Numbered from the stretch's first letter, positions 36,348-46,540 are shown. The stretch is DNA of 64,000 bases from an uncultured Paraburkholderia sp. (GCA_940746715.1 CALNWN010000001.1:930001-994000), one strand, 5' to 3'. Notes: a model not told the origin generated them from the letters alone. Translations and numbers: made by a program.

Positions 36348-37055
36348 ATGCATGCCCTTTCGATGATGTCCGACGGATTTTTCCTGTCGTTGTCGCTGTG
36401 TCTGGACATCGGCCTCGTGAACGTCGCGATAATTTCTCTCGCGCTCTCGCACGGCTTCAAACCTGGCTTCTGGCTCGGCCTCGGTTCGTGTGTCGGCGAT
36501 CTGATTTACGCAGCGCTTGCGCTGGCGGGCATGGCCGCGCTGCTGCAGTTCGAGTCGGTGCGCTGGGTCGTGTGGCTCGGCGGCGCGGCCATTCTGCTGT
36601 TTCTCACGGGGAAGATGGCTCGGGAAGCCATGTTCCCCGCGTCGGCGCCGCCGGTCGCCGGAGAAGCCGACGCGAACGCGCCACATCTGTCCGCGTGGCG
36701 CGGCTTCCTGCGCGGCGTGTTGCTGGCGGTGTCGTCGCCGTCGGTAATTCTGTGGTTCGCCGCGGTGGGTGGCGCGCTGATCGCCAAGGCCGGCGCGACG
36801 AGCGCGGCGACGGCGCCTGTGTTTCTGGGCGGCTTCTTTCTTGGCGGTCTGTGCTGGACAGTGTTTATCTGCGGCCTCGGCAGCCATGGGCGCAAACGCG
36901 CGGGCAGCGGTCTGCTGCGCGCCTGCCATGTGCTGTCGGCGCTGCTGTTCGCCTACTTCTCGTATAGCGTGATCGTCAACGGCTACCGCGATCTGATTCT
37001 GCAAACCGCGCAGCATTCGCCGGCCGTGCAAACCGCGGCGCAAACGGCGAGCTGA
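36348..37055 (+). CDS. LysE family amino-acid exporter
   Basis: 235 residues with about six hydrophobic helices; N-terminal SLSLCLDIGLVNVAIISLAL and LGSCVGDLIYAALALAGMA are typical of LysE/RhtB exporters. It should export an amino acid or related compound. Start at 36348 follows GGAG by about 12 bases; ATGs at 36363 and 36366 are alternatives. It lies 46 bases after ubiD and may share its transcript. Confidence 0.85.
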   Translation: MHALSMMSDGFFLSLSLCLDIGLVNVAIISLALSHGFKPGFWLGLGSCVGDLIYAALALAGMAALLQFESVRWVVWLGGAAILLFLTGKMAREAMFPASAPPVAGEADANAPHLSAWRGFLRGVLLAVSSPSVILWFAAVGGALIAKAGATSAATAPVFLGGFFLGGLCWTVFICGLGSHGRKRAGSGLLRACHVLSALLFAYFSYSVIVNGYRDLILQTAQHSPAVQTAAQTAS

Positions 37056-37056
37056 C

Positions 37057-37087
37057 AAAAAAGCCCGCGTCGGCAATACGAGCGGGC
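37057..37087 (-). terminator. Terminator of the threonine dehydratase gene
   Basis: Stem gcccgc/gcgggc. On the minus strand it is followed by TTTTTT. Confidence 0.75.
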
Positions 37088-37147
37088 CATTCTGCAAACG
37101 CCATCAAGGCGGCTCAGGCGCCGCCAGGCAAAATCATGCGATAAAGG

Positions 37148-38094
37148 TTACGCGAGATACTGCGCGAGCTTGTCCAGATCGACGTTGCCGCCGCTCACCA
37201 CCACGCCCACGCGCTTGCCCTCCACGGGCAGCACGCCGTTCAGCACGGCCGCCGCTGCGAGGCAGCCGGTCGGCTCGACCACGATCTTCATGCGTTGAGC
37301 GAAAAAGCGCATCGTCTCGATCAACTGCGCGTCGGTGACCGTCTCGATTCGCGCGACCAGCTTGCGGATGATCGCAAACGTGTAGTCGCCCAGATGCGTG
37401 GAGGCCGCGCCATCGGCAATGGTGCGCGGCGTTTCGATGTGGACCACCTCGCCGCGCGCGAGCGATTGCTGACCGTCATTGCCCGCTTGCGCTGATGACC
37501 GCGCAATCCGGACTCAGCGCCGCCGCCAATCAGCCCGCCGCCGAGACACACGAACAGCATGTCGAGCGGACCGGTTTCGTCGATCAGTTCCTTCACCGCG
37601 GTGCCCTGCCCCGCGATCACATGCGGATGGTCGTAGGGCGGAATCAGCGTCATGCCCCGCTCTTCGGCCAGCCGTCGGCCGATCTCCTCGCGGCTTTCCT
37701 TGTAGCGGTCGTAGGTGATGACTTCGCCGCCGTAGCCTTTGGTGGCGGCGACTTTGGCCGCGGGTGCATCGTGCGGCATGATGATCGTCGCGCGAATGCC
37801 GGCAAGGCGCGCCGACAGCGCAATGGCCTGTGCATGATTGCCGGACGAATAGGTCAGCACGCCGGCCTTGCGCTGCTCCGCGTCGAAATGGGAGATTGCG
37901 TTGTAGGCGCCGCGAAACTTGAAGGCGCACATCCGCTGAAAGTTCTCGCACTTGAAGAACACCGACGCGCCGGTCCGCTCGTTGAACGTGCTGGAGGTCA
38001 ACACCGGCGTGCGATGCGCCACGCCTTCGAGGCGCGCGGCGGCGTCGAGTACGTCGTCGAAAGTGGGAGCGGGCAGAGGTTGCGTCGGCTGCAT
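37148..38094 (-). pseudogene. Threonine/serine dehydratase-like PLP enzyme (frame breaks and small deletion)
   Basis: Fold type II PLP enzyme of the threonine ammonia-lyase/serine racemase group. The PLP lysine is in CAFKFRGAYNAI, with the TYSSGNHAQAIA loop and the glycine-rich LGGGLIGG. Between about 37484 and 37515 the frame changes twice. The expected segment around VIGVEP is shortened, so a few codons are probably missing as well. The C-terminal part (VVHIETPRTIADGAAS to LDKLAQYLA) is in another phase. Repaired length is about 320 residues. Substrate could be threonine, serine or hydroxyaspartate. Confidence 0.8.
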
Positions 38095-38191
38095 TTGGCG
38101 GAGGTCTCCGGAAGCGGTGGGTTAGACGGACATTCTCCCAGCTTCGCCGCTGGTTTGGAACGTGGCCAGACACTCACGCGATGCAACCATA

Positions 38192-38235
38192 AACAAAACG
38201 GCGTAACCCGGCGATCAAGCCGGCGTTACGCCGTT
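38192..38235 (-). terminator. Terminator of the Pro/Tyr-rich small protein gene
   Basis: Long hairpin with arms aacggcgtaac (38197-38207) and gttacgccgtt (38225-38235) and an inner ccggc/gccgg stem. The minus-strand continuation is TTTTGTTTA. Confidence 0.8.
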
Positions 38236-38266
38236 CATCAGGCCTGTGAGTTACGAGCCGCGCCGC

Positions 38267-38569
38267 TCAGCGCCGGTAGTAACCGTGGCCATAGCCGTAG
38301 CCACGGTAATAGCCATGGTGATAATACGGGCGGCCATAACCATAGTAGCCACCCACCACGACGGGCGCCGGCGCATACACCACCGGCGGCGGGGCATACA
38401 CGACAGGCGGGGGCGGGGGGTAATACACCGGCGGAGGCGCCGCGTAGACCGGGTAAGCCGGCGCGACCGGCACCCCGATACCGATACCGACAGACACGTG
38501 CGCCTGTGCGACGGAGGCTAGCCCCACGCCCAATGCGGCAGCAACAACAAACGGGACAATCTTTTTCAC
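38267..38569 (-). CDS. Secreted Pro/Tyr/Gly-rich small protein
   Basis: 100 residues from a GTG at 38569 (ribosome site AGGAG, 7 bases upstream). A signal peptide (VKKIVPFVVAAALGVGLASVA, cut after AQA) precedes a mature part that is proline/valine-rich (PPPVYYPPPPPVVYAPPP) and then Gly/Tyr/His-rich (YYGYGRPYYHHGYYRGYG). Such low-complexity exported proteins are common in Burkholderia; function unknown. An upstream in-frame ATG at 38623 would hide the signal peptide. Confidence 0.8.
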   Translation of the reverse strand: MKKIVPFVVAAALGVGLASVAQAHVSVGIGIGVPVAPAYPVYAAPPPVYYPPPPPVVYAPPPVVYAPAPVVVGGYYGYGRPYYHHGYYRGYGYGHGYYRR

Positions 38570-38885
38570 TTTGTTCTCCTGGCGCGGCCCACTCAAGGTC
38601 GCCGTCTTCGCATGCCTTTGCACGCTACGTAGACAAATTTATCTAAAAAGCCCAGGTAACGCTGTTCGCATTTGTAGCAAATTGCAATCAGCGAAAAGGA
38701 ACGCCGGCTGGGGGTCCTTTGCAGGCGTGGCCGGAAAGGCCTGAACGTCACGCAGAATCGGGCGATTACGCGGCTACGCAATGCGCTCGGGCGCTCTCGA
38801 GGAGCCATGCCCCTTGAACGGACGCAGCCTTGGTAATCTTTAATTACAAATTAGCTTCGATGCTGACGGCGCAACGCAACGGCCA
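38570..38885. other. Intergenic region
   Basis: About 315 bases upstream of the Pro/Tyr-rich gene; the A/T-rich part near 38640-38700 could contain its promoter. No gene seen. Confidence 0.4.
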
Positions 38886-38914
38886 ATAAAAAGCCCGGCG
38901 CACAGGCCGGGCTT
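38886..38914 (-). terminator. Leftward terminator after a small gene
   Basis: Stem aagcccgg/ccgggctt; on the minus strand followed by TTTTTATT. It lies 25 bases after the second stop of the small frame at 38940-39101. Confidence 0.8.
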
Positions 38915-38939
38915 CGTCTTGTCTGAAGTGGGTGTCGGA

Positions 38940-39101
38940 TTAGCCGACCCTTACATACGCAAATTCGCGCGACACATTCGGCGGCACGTAGGCAACACTA
39001 ATCCGTACGCGCGGGCTCAGACGTTTTTTCTGGTCCTACCAGCGACGCCGCTGCGCGTGCGTCAGGAATCGCAGGTGCTTCCGGTAAGAAAAAATGTTCA
39101 T
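38940..39101 (-). pseudogene. Small basic protein gene with an in-frame TAG
   Basis: From the ATG at 39101, behind a strong ribosome site (GGGAGGTGG), the frame reads MNIFSYRKHLRFLTHAQRRRW, then TAG at 39038-39036. It continues in the same phase as DQKKRLSPRVRISVAYVPPN and VSREFAYVRVG to TAA at 38940, followed by a terminator. Both parts are basic and look like one protein of about 52 residues interrupted by a nonsense codon. The alternative is a 21-residue peptide plus an unrelated frame. No family recognised. Confidence 0.45.
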
Positions 39102-39351
39102 CGTGACCACCTCCCCGAGTTCGATTGCGAAATTGCGAAGCGAATACCCATGAAACAGCCACGGCCACGTCGGCCATGCGGAAATTGTGAGCAGTTTTCA
39201 AGCCCGTGGGGCCGGCTCGGCGCCATGAACGACAGCGCGCGCCATATCGTCGGCCCACTCATCTGACGACTGCGGCAGGAGTTGCGCCACGTGCCGGCCG
39301 ATGGGCGATACTGCTGCTTTCCCGTCCAAGCCCCGTCCGGAGCCCGTCCAC

Positions 39352-40281
39352 ATGTCCCAGCCTACTTCCCTGCCCCGCGTCGGCTTTATCGGCGCGGGCC
39401 GGCTCGCGCGCTGCCTCGCGCTCGGCTTCTCCCACGCAGGCTATCCCGTGACGGCGGTGGTAAGCCGCACGCCGGCATCCGCCGGCCGGCTCGCCGGCCA
39501 GATTCCCGGCTGCGCGGCGCTCGACGACCCGCAGCAGGTCGTCGAGCGTGCCGACGTGGTCTTTTAGCGGTTCCTGACGACAGCATCGGTACGTCAGCGC
39601 ACACACTGCGGTTCGGCCCGGACGGCGCAGAGGGCAAGGCGCTCGTGCACTGCAGCGGCGCGTCGCCGGTGGAACTGCTCGCGCCCGCGCGACCAGGGCG
39701 CGTCAATCGGCGGCTTTCACCCGCTGTACCTTTTTGGCGGCGAAGCGACCGACCTCGAACGTATTGCCGGCTGTTCGGTGACGATCGAGGCCGACGGCGC
39801 GCTGAAGGACACGCTGACCGCTTTGGCCGTCGCGCTGCGCTGTCATCCGCTGTCTATCCCGCCGGGCGGCCGCATGCTGTACCACGGCGCCGCGCACTAT
39901 GCGGCGAGCTTCGCGCTGTGCAGCCTGACCGAATGCGTCGCGCTATGGCGCACGCTGGGTTTTGCCGAAGACGACGCGCTGCGCGCGCTTTTGCCGATGC
40001 TCGCCGGCACCATCCAAACCGCTCGCGACAAGGGCCTGCCGAACGCGCTCGCCGGCCCCGTGTCGCGTGGCGACACCGGCGTCGTGCAGAAACAGCTGGC
40101 GCTGTTCGAGAGCCTGGGCGGCGATCATGCCGCGCTGTACGGCTTGCTGTCGCGGCGCGCAGTCGCGCTGGCGCAGCGCCGTGCCACGCCGCCCGCCGCG
40201 ATCGACAGCATCGCCGAGGCCGTGGAAGAATCGCTGGGCCGCTCGCTCAATCAGGCGGCAGCAGGTGCAAGCGTGAAGTAA
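39352..40281 (+). pseudogene. Rossmann-fold plus DUF2520 protein (two frameshifts)
   Basis: N-terminal NAD(P)-binding motif RVGFIGAGRLARCLALGF, then a break at the T run 39562-39565; adding one T gives VVFLAVPDDSIGTSA. A second break near 39690 leads to SIGGFHPLYLFGGE and the DUF2520 C-terminal domain (GRMLYHGAAHYAASFAL, then LPNALAGPVSRGDTGVV) ending at 40281. Repaired length is about 310 residues. It resembles F420/NADP-dependent reductases and ketopantoate-reductase-like enzymes; substrate unknown. Confidence 0.85.
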
Positions 40282-40358
40282 GCCGTGATAATGTGACGTC
40301 CGGCGCCGCGCGCAATCCGCCGGCGCCTCGCTTCGGGACCAACAGACGAGAACGCACA

Positions 40359-40679
40359 ATGATCAAGGTCAGCATCCTCTATCCGTACCGGGAAAACGGC
40401 CACTTCGACGTGGACTATTACTGCGCCACGCACATGCCGCTCGCGGCGGAGCTGTTCGGGCCGTCGCTGAAGGGCTGGTCCGTCGACGTCGGCATCAACG
40501 CGGGGCCGCCGGGCACGCCGCCGCCGTACGTGGCTGCCGGCCACTTCCTCTTCGATAGCACGGACGACTTCTATAAGGTCTTCAAGCCCGCGTCCGAGCG
40601 ACTCCTCGCCGACATTCCGAATTACACCGACGGCGGCAACGGCGCCATTCTTATTAGCGAGATCAAGGTTTCCGTGTAA
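40359..40679 (+). CDS. EthD family protein
   Basis: 106 residues. Starts MIKVSILYPYRENGHFDVDY, then YCATHMPLAAELFG, and later AAGHFLFDSTDDFYKVF and IPNYTDGGNGAILISEI. This is the ferredoxin-like dimeric alpha/beta barrel of the EthD family. Members are linked to ether degradation or to small-molecule cyclisation; the role here is unknown. It lies 77 bases after the DUF2520 gene on the same strand. Confidence 0.88.
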   Translation: MIKVSILYPYRENGHFDVDYYCATHMPLAAELFGPSLKGWSVDVGINAGPPGTPPPYVAAGHFLFDSTDDFYKVFKPASERLLADIPNYTDGGNGAILISEIKVSV

Positions 40680-40895
40680 CGACACGCGGTCGAGGTGGAC
40701 CGGGCGGCACGGCTTTGTGCCTTGCCGTGCGCGGAACGGGGCCGCAAGGCTGCCCCACGCGACTGCCTCGACCACTTCGCAATGCATACGGCCGTATGGG
40801 CGGCGTATGCGACATGACAAACCGCCGTGCGCACGACTGAAAGCGCCGGCGGCCAGGCCGTTCCCCCGCCGCCATCAGAAGCATAAGGACACGAG

Positions 40896-41459
40896 ATGTT
40901 TGGCGATATCGCCCGTTTTCTGCTCAATACCGTCTTCACGCTGTTCGGCGCGGCGCTGCTGTTGCGTGCCTGGCTCCAGGTCGTGCGCATGCCGCCGTAC
41001 AACCCCGTCACCAACGCAGTGCTGCAAGCCACCAACTGGATTGTTCTGCCGCTGCGGCGCATTTTGCCGAGCACGCGCAGTATCGACTGGGCGAGCCTCG
41101 TCGCGGCGCTGATCGCAGCGATCATCTACGTCATCCTGATGGTGGTGCTGACGGGCGCCGATCCGCTCACCTTACTGCCGACGCTGCTGATCGTCGCGGT
41201 GCTGACGGTGATCAAGTGGGCGCTGAACCTGATTATCTGGATGACGATCCTGATGGCGCTGCTGTCGTGGCTCAATCCGCGCTCGCCGGCCATGCCGATT
41301 CTGTATCAGCTCACCGCGCCGTTTCTGAACCCGCTGCGACGGGTGGTGCCGCATCCGGGCGGCATCGACCTTTCGCCGATTCTTCTTTTTGTGATCGTGC
41401 AGGTTCTCTTGATGGTTGTAACGCGTGCCGCGGTTCAGCTTACGTATTTTGTGATCTGA
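40896..41459 (+). CDS. YggT family membrane protein
   Basis: 187 residues with two YGGT repeats; the first around LLRAWLQVVRMPPYNPVTNAV, the second around MALLSWLNPRSPAMPILYQL. It has four to five hydrophobic helices. The family is associated with osmotic/potassium effects and cell-shape functions, and homologues often follow proC. No proC is adjacent here. Confidence 0.92.
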   Translation: MFGDIARFLLNTVFTLFGAALLLRAWLQVVRMPPYNPVTNAVLQATNWIVLPLRRILPSTRSIDWASLVAALIAAIIYVILMVVLTGADPLTLLPTLLIVAVLTVIKWALNLIIWMTILMALLSWLNPRSPAMPILYQLTAPFLNPLRRVVPHPGGIDLSPILLFVIVQVLLMVVTRAAVQLTYFVI

Positions 41460-41505
41460 GGCGGCTCGGCGGGGCTTCGCGGATAACGAAGGGCGGCCGC
41501 GCGAT

Positions 41506-41535
41506 TTGCGCTTGCCGCCCTTTCGCGAGTAAAAT
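41506..41535 (+). promoter_or_regulatory. Promoter of tRNA-Gly
   Basis: TTGCGC (41506-41511), 18-base spacer, TAAAAT (41530-41535), 10 bases before the tRNA. Confidence 0.65.
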
Positions 41536-41545
41536 AGTGCGCTCT

Positions 41546-41619
41546 GCGGGCGTCGTATAATGGTAATATCCTAGCTTCCCAAGCTAGAGCCGTGGGTTCG
41601 ATTCCCATCGCCCGCTCCA
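41546..41619 (+). tRNA. tRNA-Gly (anticodon CCC)
   Basis: 74 bases with encoded TCCA end. Acceptor arms gcgggcg/cgcccgc, anticodon loop ttCCCaa, T-arm gggttcgattccc. Confidence 0.97.
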
Positions 41620-41700
41620 GAATGGCTTTGAGCCCTGCTATACGGTTCTTGCAACGCCCGCTCCACCTGACTGCTGCACGTTCGGCAGAAATCAAGCACG

Positions 41701-41728
41701 AGCCGCCTCCACGAAGGCGGCTTTTTTA
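41701..41728 (+). terminator. Terminator after tRNA-Gly
   Basis: Stem agccgcct/aggcggct followed by TTTTTTAT, 80 bases after the tRNA. Confidence 0.85.
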
Positions 41729-41925
41729 TAGCGGCGATGGCGGCGGCGCCCGCGCGTGGCAACCGGCCGGGCACACATCGCCTGTCGACGCGACGATCGG
41801 CACGCAAAACACAGCCCGTGCCGCGTGCTGACGATGCAGTGCCGAATCAACGCCGAATAAGCGCCGAACGAGCCCCCAACGCGGCGCACGAACCGCAAAG
41901 CCTTCACCTAGTAGCAGCCTCGACC

Positions 41926-42729
41926 ATGATCCACGACTCCAACGACGCCGGCTTCCCCGACGAACTGCCGACAGACCGCAACGAAGCCGAAGCCAAAGCC
42001 AACGCCGCCCGCACCCCCGACAATCAGCCGACCGACCCCGCCACGCCGCACGAAGAAGTCCTGCACCGGCGCCGCATCCGCAGCTTCGTCACGCGCGCGT
42101 GCCGCGTGTCGACCGGTCAACGCCGCGCCATGGACGAACTCGGCCCGCGCTTCGTCGTGCCGTTCACACCGGAGCAGCCGGACTGGAACAGCATCTTTGG
42201 CCGTGAGGCGCCGCGCGTGCTGGAAATCGGGTTCGGCATGGGCGCCACGACGGCCGAGATCGCTTCGCATCGTCCGGGCAACGATTTTCTCGGCGTCGAA
42301 GTGCACGAACCGGGCGTCGGCGCATTGCTGAAGCTGATGGGCGAGCAGGCGCTCACCAACATCCGCATCATTCAGCATGACGCCGTCGAAGTCCTCGAGC
42401 AGATGATCGCGCCGGACAGTCTCGACGGCGTGCACATTTTCTTTCCCGACCCGTGGCACAAGGCGCGCCATCACAAGCGCCGCCTGATTCAGCCGAAGTT
42501 CGTCGCGTTGCTCGCGTCGCGGCTGAAGCCCGGCGCCTATCTGCATTGCGCGACGGACTGGCAGAACTACGCCGAACAGATGCTCGAAGTGCTGGGCGGG
42601 GAGCCGTCGTTGCAGAACACGGTCGACGACTATGCGCCGCGGCCCGACTACCGTCCGGTGACGAAATTCGAACGACGCGGCCTGCGGCTCGGCCACGGCG
42701 TGTGGGATCTGGTGTTTCGCAAGCGTTAA
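41926..42729 (+). CDS. trmB: tRNA (guanine-N7-)-methyltransferase
   Basis: 267 residues. Forms m7G46 in tRNA. SAM-binding motif [16 protein letters not shown], then [14 protein letters not shown], and the catalytic region [17 protein letters not shown]. Start at 41926 gives an Asp/Ala-rich N-terminal extension of about 40 residues usual in Burkholderia. The frame extends upstream across the tRNA-Gly terminator and is not coding there. Convergent with uppP. Confidence 0.96.
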   Translation: MIHDSNDAGFPDELPTDRNEAEAKANAARTPDNQPTDPATPHEEVLHRRRIRSFVTRACRVSTGQRRAMDELGPRFVVPFTPEQPDWNSIFGREAPRVLEIGFGMGATTAEIASHRPGNDFLGVEVHEPGVGALLKLMGEQALTNIRIIQHDAVEVLEQMIAPDSLDGVHIFFPDPWHKARHHKRRLIQPKFVALLASRLKPGAYLHCATDWQNYAEQMLEVLGGEPSLQNTVDDYAPRPDYRPVTKFERRGLRLGHGVWDLVFRKR

Positions 42730-42784
42730 CGCTAATCGCGTAAAGGCGAAAACGCCCGCGGCTGGAACATCGGCCGCAATCAAT

Positions 42785-42823
42785 AAAAAAAAAGGTCCGC
42801 CAACACAACTGGCGGACTTTTTT
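42785..42823. terminator. Bidirectional terminator between trmB and uppP
   Basis: Stem gtccgcca/tggcggac with A tract on the left and T tract on the right. Confidence 0.9.
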
Positions 42824-42850
42824 CATGGCGCTCAAAACCCGCGCCGACGC

Positions 42851-43693
42851 TCAATCCGCCCAGCTCAGCGCGCCGCTATAGCCGACCAGCAGAATCAGCA
42901 ATCCAAAGCCGATGCGATACCACGCGAACGCCGTGAAATCGTGCGCGGCAATATAGCGAAGCAACCAGCGCACGCACAAAAACGCGCTGACAAACGCCGC
43001 CACGAAACCCAAAGCAAAAACGCCGAGCGCGTCGACGGACAAGGTATGCCAGTCCTTGTAGATCTCGTAGGCCGTCGCGCCGAACATGATCGGAATCGCG
43101 AGGAAAAACGAGAATTCGGTGGCCACACGCCGGTCGAGGCCGAACAGCATCCCGCCGATGATCGTGGAGCCCGAGCGCGACGTGCCGGGAATCAAAGCGA
43201 AGCATTGGGCGAGACCGACTTTGAGCGCGTCCCTCGCGGTCATGTCGTCCACATGGTGCACGCGAGCGACTTGGCCCTGTGCACCTTGTCCGCGCTGCCG
43301 CGCCTCGGCCCACAGAATGACGACCCCGCCCACCACCAGCGCGAACGCAACCGGCACCGGCGAAAAGAGCGCCGCCTTGATGGACTTTTCGAACAGCAGG
43401 CCGAGTACGATCGCCGGAATGGTGGCGATGATCACATTGAGCACGAAGCGCCGCGCTTCGGGACGGCTCGGCAAGCCGGTCACCACGTCGCCGATGCGGC
43501 GGCGAAACTCCCAGCACACCGCGAGAATCGCGCCGAGTTGAATCATGACGTCGAAGGTCTTCGCGTGTTGGTCGGTAAAATTGAGCAGGCTGCCCGCAAC
43601 GATCAGATGCCCGGTGCTCGACACCGGCAAAAACTCCGTCAAGCCTTCGACGACGCCCAGAATCAGCGCCTTGCAAGCCAATAACCAGTCCAT
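42851..43693 (-). CDS. uppP: Undecaprenyl-diphosphatase
   Basis: 280 residues, polytopic membrane enzyme (BacA/UppP) that recycles the cell-wall lipid carrier and gives bacitracin resistance. Catalytic motifs [15 protein letters not shown] near the N terminus and [11 protein letters not shown] in the second half are intact. A Gln/Arg-rich cytoplasmic loop ([15 protein letters not shown]) is slightly longer than usual. Confidence 0.97.
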   Translation of the reverse strand: MDWLLACKALILGVVEGLTEFLPVSSTGHLIVAGSLLNFTDQHAKTFDVMIQLGAILAVCWEFRRRIGDVVTGLPSRPEARRFVLNVIIATIPAIVLGLLFEKSIKAALFSPVPVAFALVVGGVVILWAEARQRGQGAQGQVARVHHVDDMTARDALKVGLAQCFALIPGTSRSGSTIIGGMLFGLDRRVATEFSFFLAIPIMFGATAYEIYKDWHTLSVDALGVFALGFVAAFVSAFLCVRWLLRYIAAHDFTAFAWYRIGFGLLILLVGYSGALSWAD

Positions 43694-43780
43694 CCGTGCC
43701 CCTCATCGCTGTAGATTGTCGATTCTCGGAACTGGCACGACCAGCACGACGACGCGCGGCCCTGCCGGCCGCGCGCAGCG

Positions 43781-44371
43781 TCATTTCTCGACAATTTGCA
43801 CGCGTATACCGTTTGTAAGGATGGTGATTGTACCGGGTTCGTAGCTCACGCCGGCAAATTGCAGTTGTTCCGGCTTGAAGGTGTAGATCGGGTGGTTGCT
43901 CAGCAACTGCGTCGCCAGCACGGCGGCCGCCGCGTTGATCTGTTGCGTGTAGGCCTGCGCGTCGCCGCTCACACTGACGTTGTCCACATTCAGCGATTTG
44001 AGCACGACGGATTTGCTCGCGGCGTCATAGGCGAGCTCGCTCGAGAGCGTGAAAACGCCGTCGACCGGCTGCGGCATGAACGGGCTCGCGAGATGCGCGT
44101 CGAGCTTGACGGAAACGCGGTTGGCGTCCGGCAGAAAACCGACCACCGGATGACTCAGCGCGACGTCGAACACCTGCGAAACCGTGCGCTGATACGGAAA
44201 TTTCCGCTGCACGGCGTCCTGCACCTGCTGCTGCGAGAACGTGTAATGCGACGGAATGAAGGGAAAAGTCGGCGTCGCGCACGCGCTGAGCGAGACGATG
44301 CCAAGCGCGCTCGCGCCTGTCAGCGCGGCGAGCAGAAAACGGCGCCGAGCCGGCGCAACCAACCGAGCCAT
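43781..44371 (-). CDS. DUF1439 family lipoprotein
   Basis: 196 residues from the ATG at 44371. A long positive N region (ARLVAPARRRFLLAAL) is followed by a lipobox ending SLSAC. The mature part carries FSQQQVQDAVQRKFPYQRT and QLQFAGVSYEPGTI, as in DUF1439/YceB-like lipoproteins with a tubular lipid-binding fold. Probably periplasmic, attached to a membrane. The frame extends 7 codons upstream. Confidence 0.87.
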   Translation of the reverse strand: MARLVAPARRRFLLAALTGASALGIVSLSACATPTFPFIPSHYTFSQQQVQDAVQRKFPYQRTVSQVFDVALSHPVVGFLPDANRVSVKLDAHLASPFMPQPVDGVFTLSSELAYDAASKSVVLKSLNVDNVSVSGDAQAYTQQINAAAAVLATQLLSNHPIYTFKPEQLQFAGVSYEPGTITILTNGIRVQIVEK

Positions 44372-44439
44372 ACGGTTTCTCCAATCGACCACAGTTGAGG
44401 CTTGATCCTTTTGCCCAAGCCTCTCTCAAAGCCCTTGCT

Positions 44440-44763
44440 TCATTCACCGCCGGGCTGCGCCTGCGCCTCGAGCTGCGTGAGCCACGCGAGCGCCTCGCCA
44501 CGATTCGCCCCGCACATCTCCGCCTGCGGCTGCAACCCCGAACAGCACGCGGGCCGTTCCGGCCGGCCGAAGATCGCGCAGCGCAGATCGTCGCCGAGTT
44601 GCACGCACCGCACGCCCGCCGGCTTGCCGTTGGACATTCCCGGAATGGAACTGGAAATCGACGGCGCAATACAGCACGCGCCACAATCCGGCCGGCATGC
44701 ATGACCGGCCACATTGAACGGCGACTCGCGCTTCGCCACGCGGCTAGTTACATCGCTCACCAC
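44440..44763 (-). CDS. YkgJ family cysteine-cluster protein
   Basis: 107 residues from a GTG at 44763. The cysteine pattern CRPDCGACC, then VRCVQL, LRCAIFG, and ACCSGLQPQAEMCG marks the zinc/iron-chelating UPF0153/YkgJ family. Function in vivo is unknown. It is 68 bases before the DUF1439 gene on the same strand. Confidence 0.88.
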   Translation of the reverse strand: MVSDVTSRVAKRESPFNVAGHACRPDCGACCIAPSISSSIPGMSNGKPAGVRCVQLGDDLRCAIFGRPERPACCSGLQPQAEMCGANRGEALAWLTQLEAQAQPGGE

Positions 44764-44954
44764 AACCTTCCTGAATCAGAGAAAAGAGACAAAACGCGCC
44801 GCGGCGCCAGACCCGCATTGTGCCACTGCGCCGCATGCGACCTTTTTACACAATCGGGCGCAGCGTAGCCGGGGTACACTGATTCAGAACCTTAAGGCCA
44901 CGCTCAAGAGGCGCCCGCGCCTCGTTCACGGCTGCCGTCCCCTATGAGCCTCTC

Positions 44955-46349
44955 ATGATTACCGCCAACTCGCTGTTTCGTCCGGATCTGCTCGCCAAAT
45001 ACAGCGCAAACGGCCCACGCTATACGTCCTATCCGACCGCCCTTCAGTTCCGCGACGATTTCGACTGCGCCGCGTATCTTCGCGCCGCGGCCGACCTAGG
45101 CGCGTCAGCCACGGATCTTTCGCTCTACTTCCATATCCCGTTTTGCGACACCGTGTGCTTCTACTGCGGCTGCAACAAGATCGCGACGAAAAACCGCGCG
45201 CACGCCCGCCCTTACCTCGAGCAGCTCAAGCGCGAAATGGCCTTGCAGGCCGCGTGTTTCGATACGCGCCGACCGGTGTCGCAATTGCACCTGGGCGGCG
45301 GCACGCCGACTTTCATGTCGAACGACGAACTCGCCGAGCTCATGGACGCGGCGCGCGAGCACTTCAGCTTGCTGCCCGACGATGAAGCCGAATATTCGAT
45401 CGAAGTCGATCCGCGCGAAGCATCGCCCGACACGATTGCGCATCTGCGCAAGCTCGGCTTCAATCGCCTGAGCCTCGGCGTGCAGGACTTCGATCCGCTC
45501 GTGCAGCGGGCCATCAACCGGATTCAGCCGCTCGATGATATGACCGCCTCGGTCATGCAGGCCGCGCTGCATGCGGGCCGGGCTTTCATTCGATCGGCGT
45601 CCACCTGATCTACGGGACTGCCGCATCAAACGGTGGAGAGCTTTACGCGCACGCTCGACACGATGATCGAGCTGGCGCCGGATCGCCTGTCGGTGTTCGC
45701 ATATGCGCACATGCCGCAACTCTTCAAGATGCAGCGTCAGATGGACGCGGCGACGCTGCCCTCGCCCGCCGTGCGTCTCGCTATCCTGCAACGCGTGGTG
45801 GAGCGCCTGACGGCGGCCGGCTACGTCTACATCGGCATGGATCACTTCGCGCTGCCCACCGACGAGCTCGCCCGCGCGCAGGCAGAGCGCACGTTACATC
45901 GCAATTTCCAGGGCTACAGCACGCGCGCCGAATGCGATCTGATCGGCTTCGGCGCGTCGTCGATCGGCAAGGTCGGCGACGTCTACGCGCAAAACGCCAA
46001 AGAGCTGCCCGCCTATGCCGCCGCGATCGACGCCGGCCGACTCGCGATCACGCGCGGTGTGCGCCTGTCCGCCGACGACCGTCTGCGGCGCGACATCATC
46101 ACCCAGTTGATGTGCAATCTGGAACTGCGCTTCGACGAATTCGAGGCGATGTACGGCATCCAGTTCGCCGATACGTTCGAGCCCGAACTCGAGCGCCTGC
46201 GCGGCTTCGAGCAGGACGGCCTCGTGTCGCTCAGCAACCGCAAGCTCGAAGTGCAGACCGCGGGACGCATGCTCGTGCGCAATATCGCGATGGTGTTCGA
46301 CCGCTATCTTGGCCAGCAGACACTCGAACGGTTTTCGCGCACGGTCTGA
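44955..46349 (+). pseudogene. hemN: Oxygen-independent coproporphyrinogen III dehydrogenase HemN (two frameshifts)
   Basis: Radical-SAM enzyme that makes protoporphyrinogen IX without oxygen. The cluster motif CDTVCFYCGCNK (CX3CX2CXC) separates it from HemW. The N terminus YSANGPRYTSYPTALQF and HLGGGTPTF, LSLGVQDF are typical. The frame shifts near 45581 and back near 45616; between them FHSIGVHLIYG continues in another phase. The C-terminal half (DRLSVFAYAHMPQLFK, then NFQGYSTRAECDLIGFGASS) is intact. Repaired length is about 464 residues. No FNR-type site was seen upstream. Confidence 0.92.
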
Positions 46350-46455
46350 ACGCCTCGCGATGGCGTCTGCAAGGCGGCTTGCCCGTCGGCGGATTTTCGG
46401 CCATAATCTGCATCTTCGCCGCGCGAGAGCTTCTGACGCGTGCGCCGCAAGACCT

Positions 46456-46540
46456 GCCCAGGTGGTGAAATTGGTAGACGCAGGGGACTCAAAATCCCCC
46501 GCCGCAAGGCGTGCCGGTTCGATTCCGGCCTTGGGCACCA
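46456..46540 (+). tRNA. tRNA-Leu (anticodon CAA)
   Basis: 85 bases with encoded ACCA end, class II with a variable arm (gccgcaaggcgtg). Anticodon stem gggga/tcccc with loop ctCAAaa. Confidence 0.97.

Noticed and set aside
44764-44954. FNR-type operator upstream of hemN
   Set aside because: No TTGAT-N4-ATCAA site or close variant was found.
8151-46540. tRNA genes as integration sites of mobile elements
   Set aside because: None of the five tRNAs is followed by an integrase, a repeated tRNA 3' end or phage genes. All flanks are core genes or terminators.
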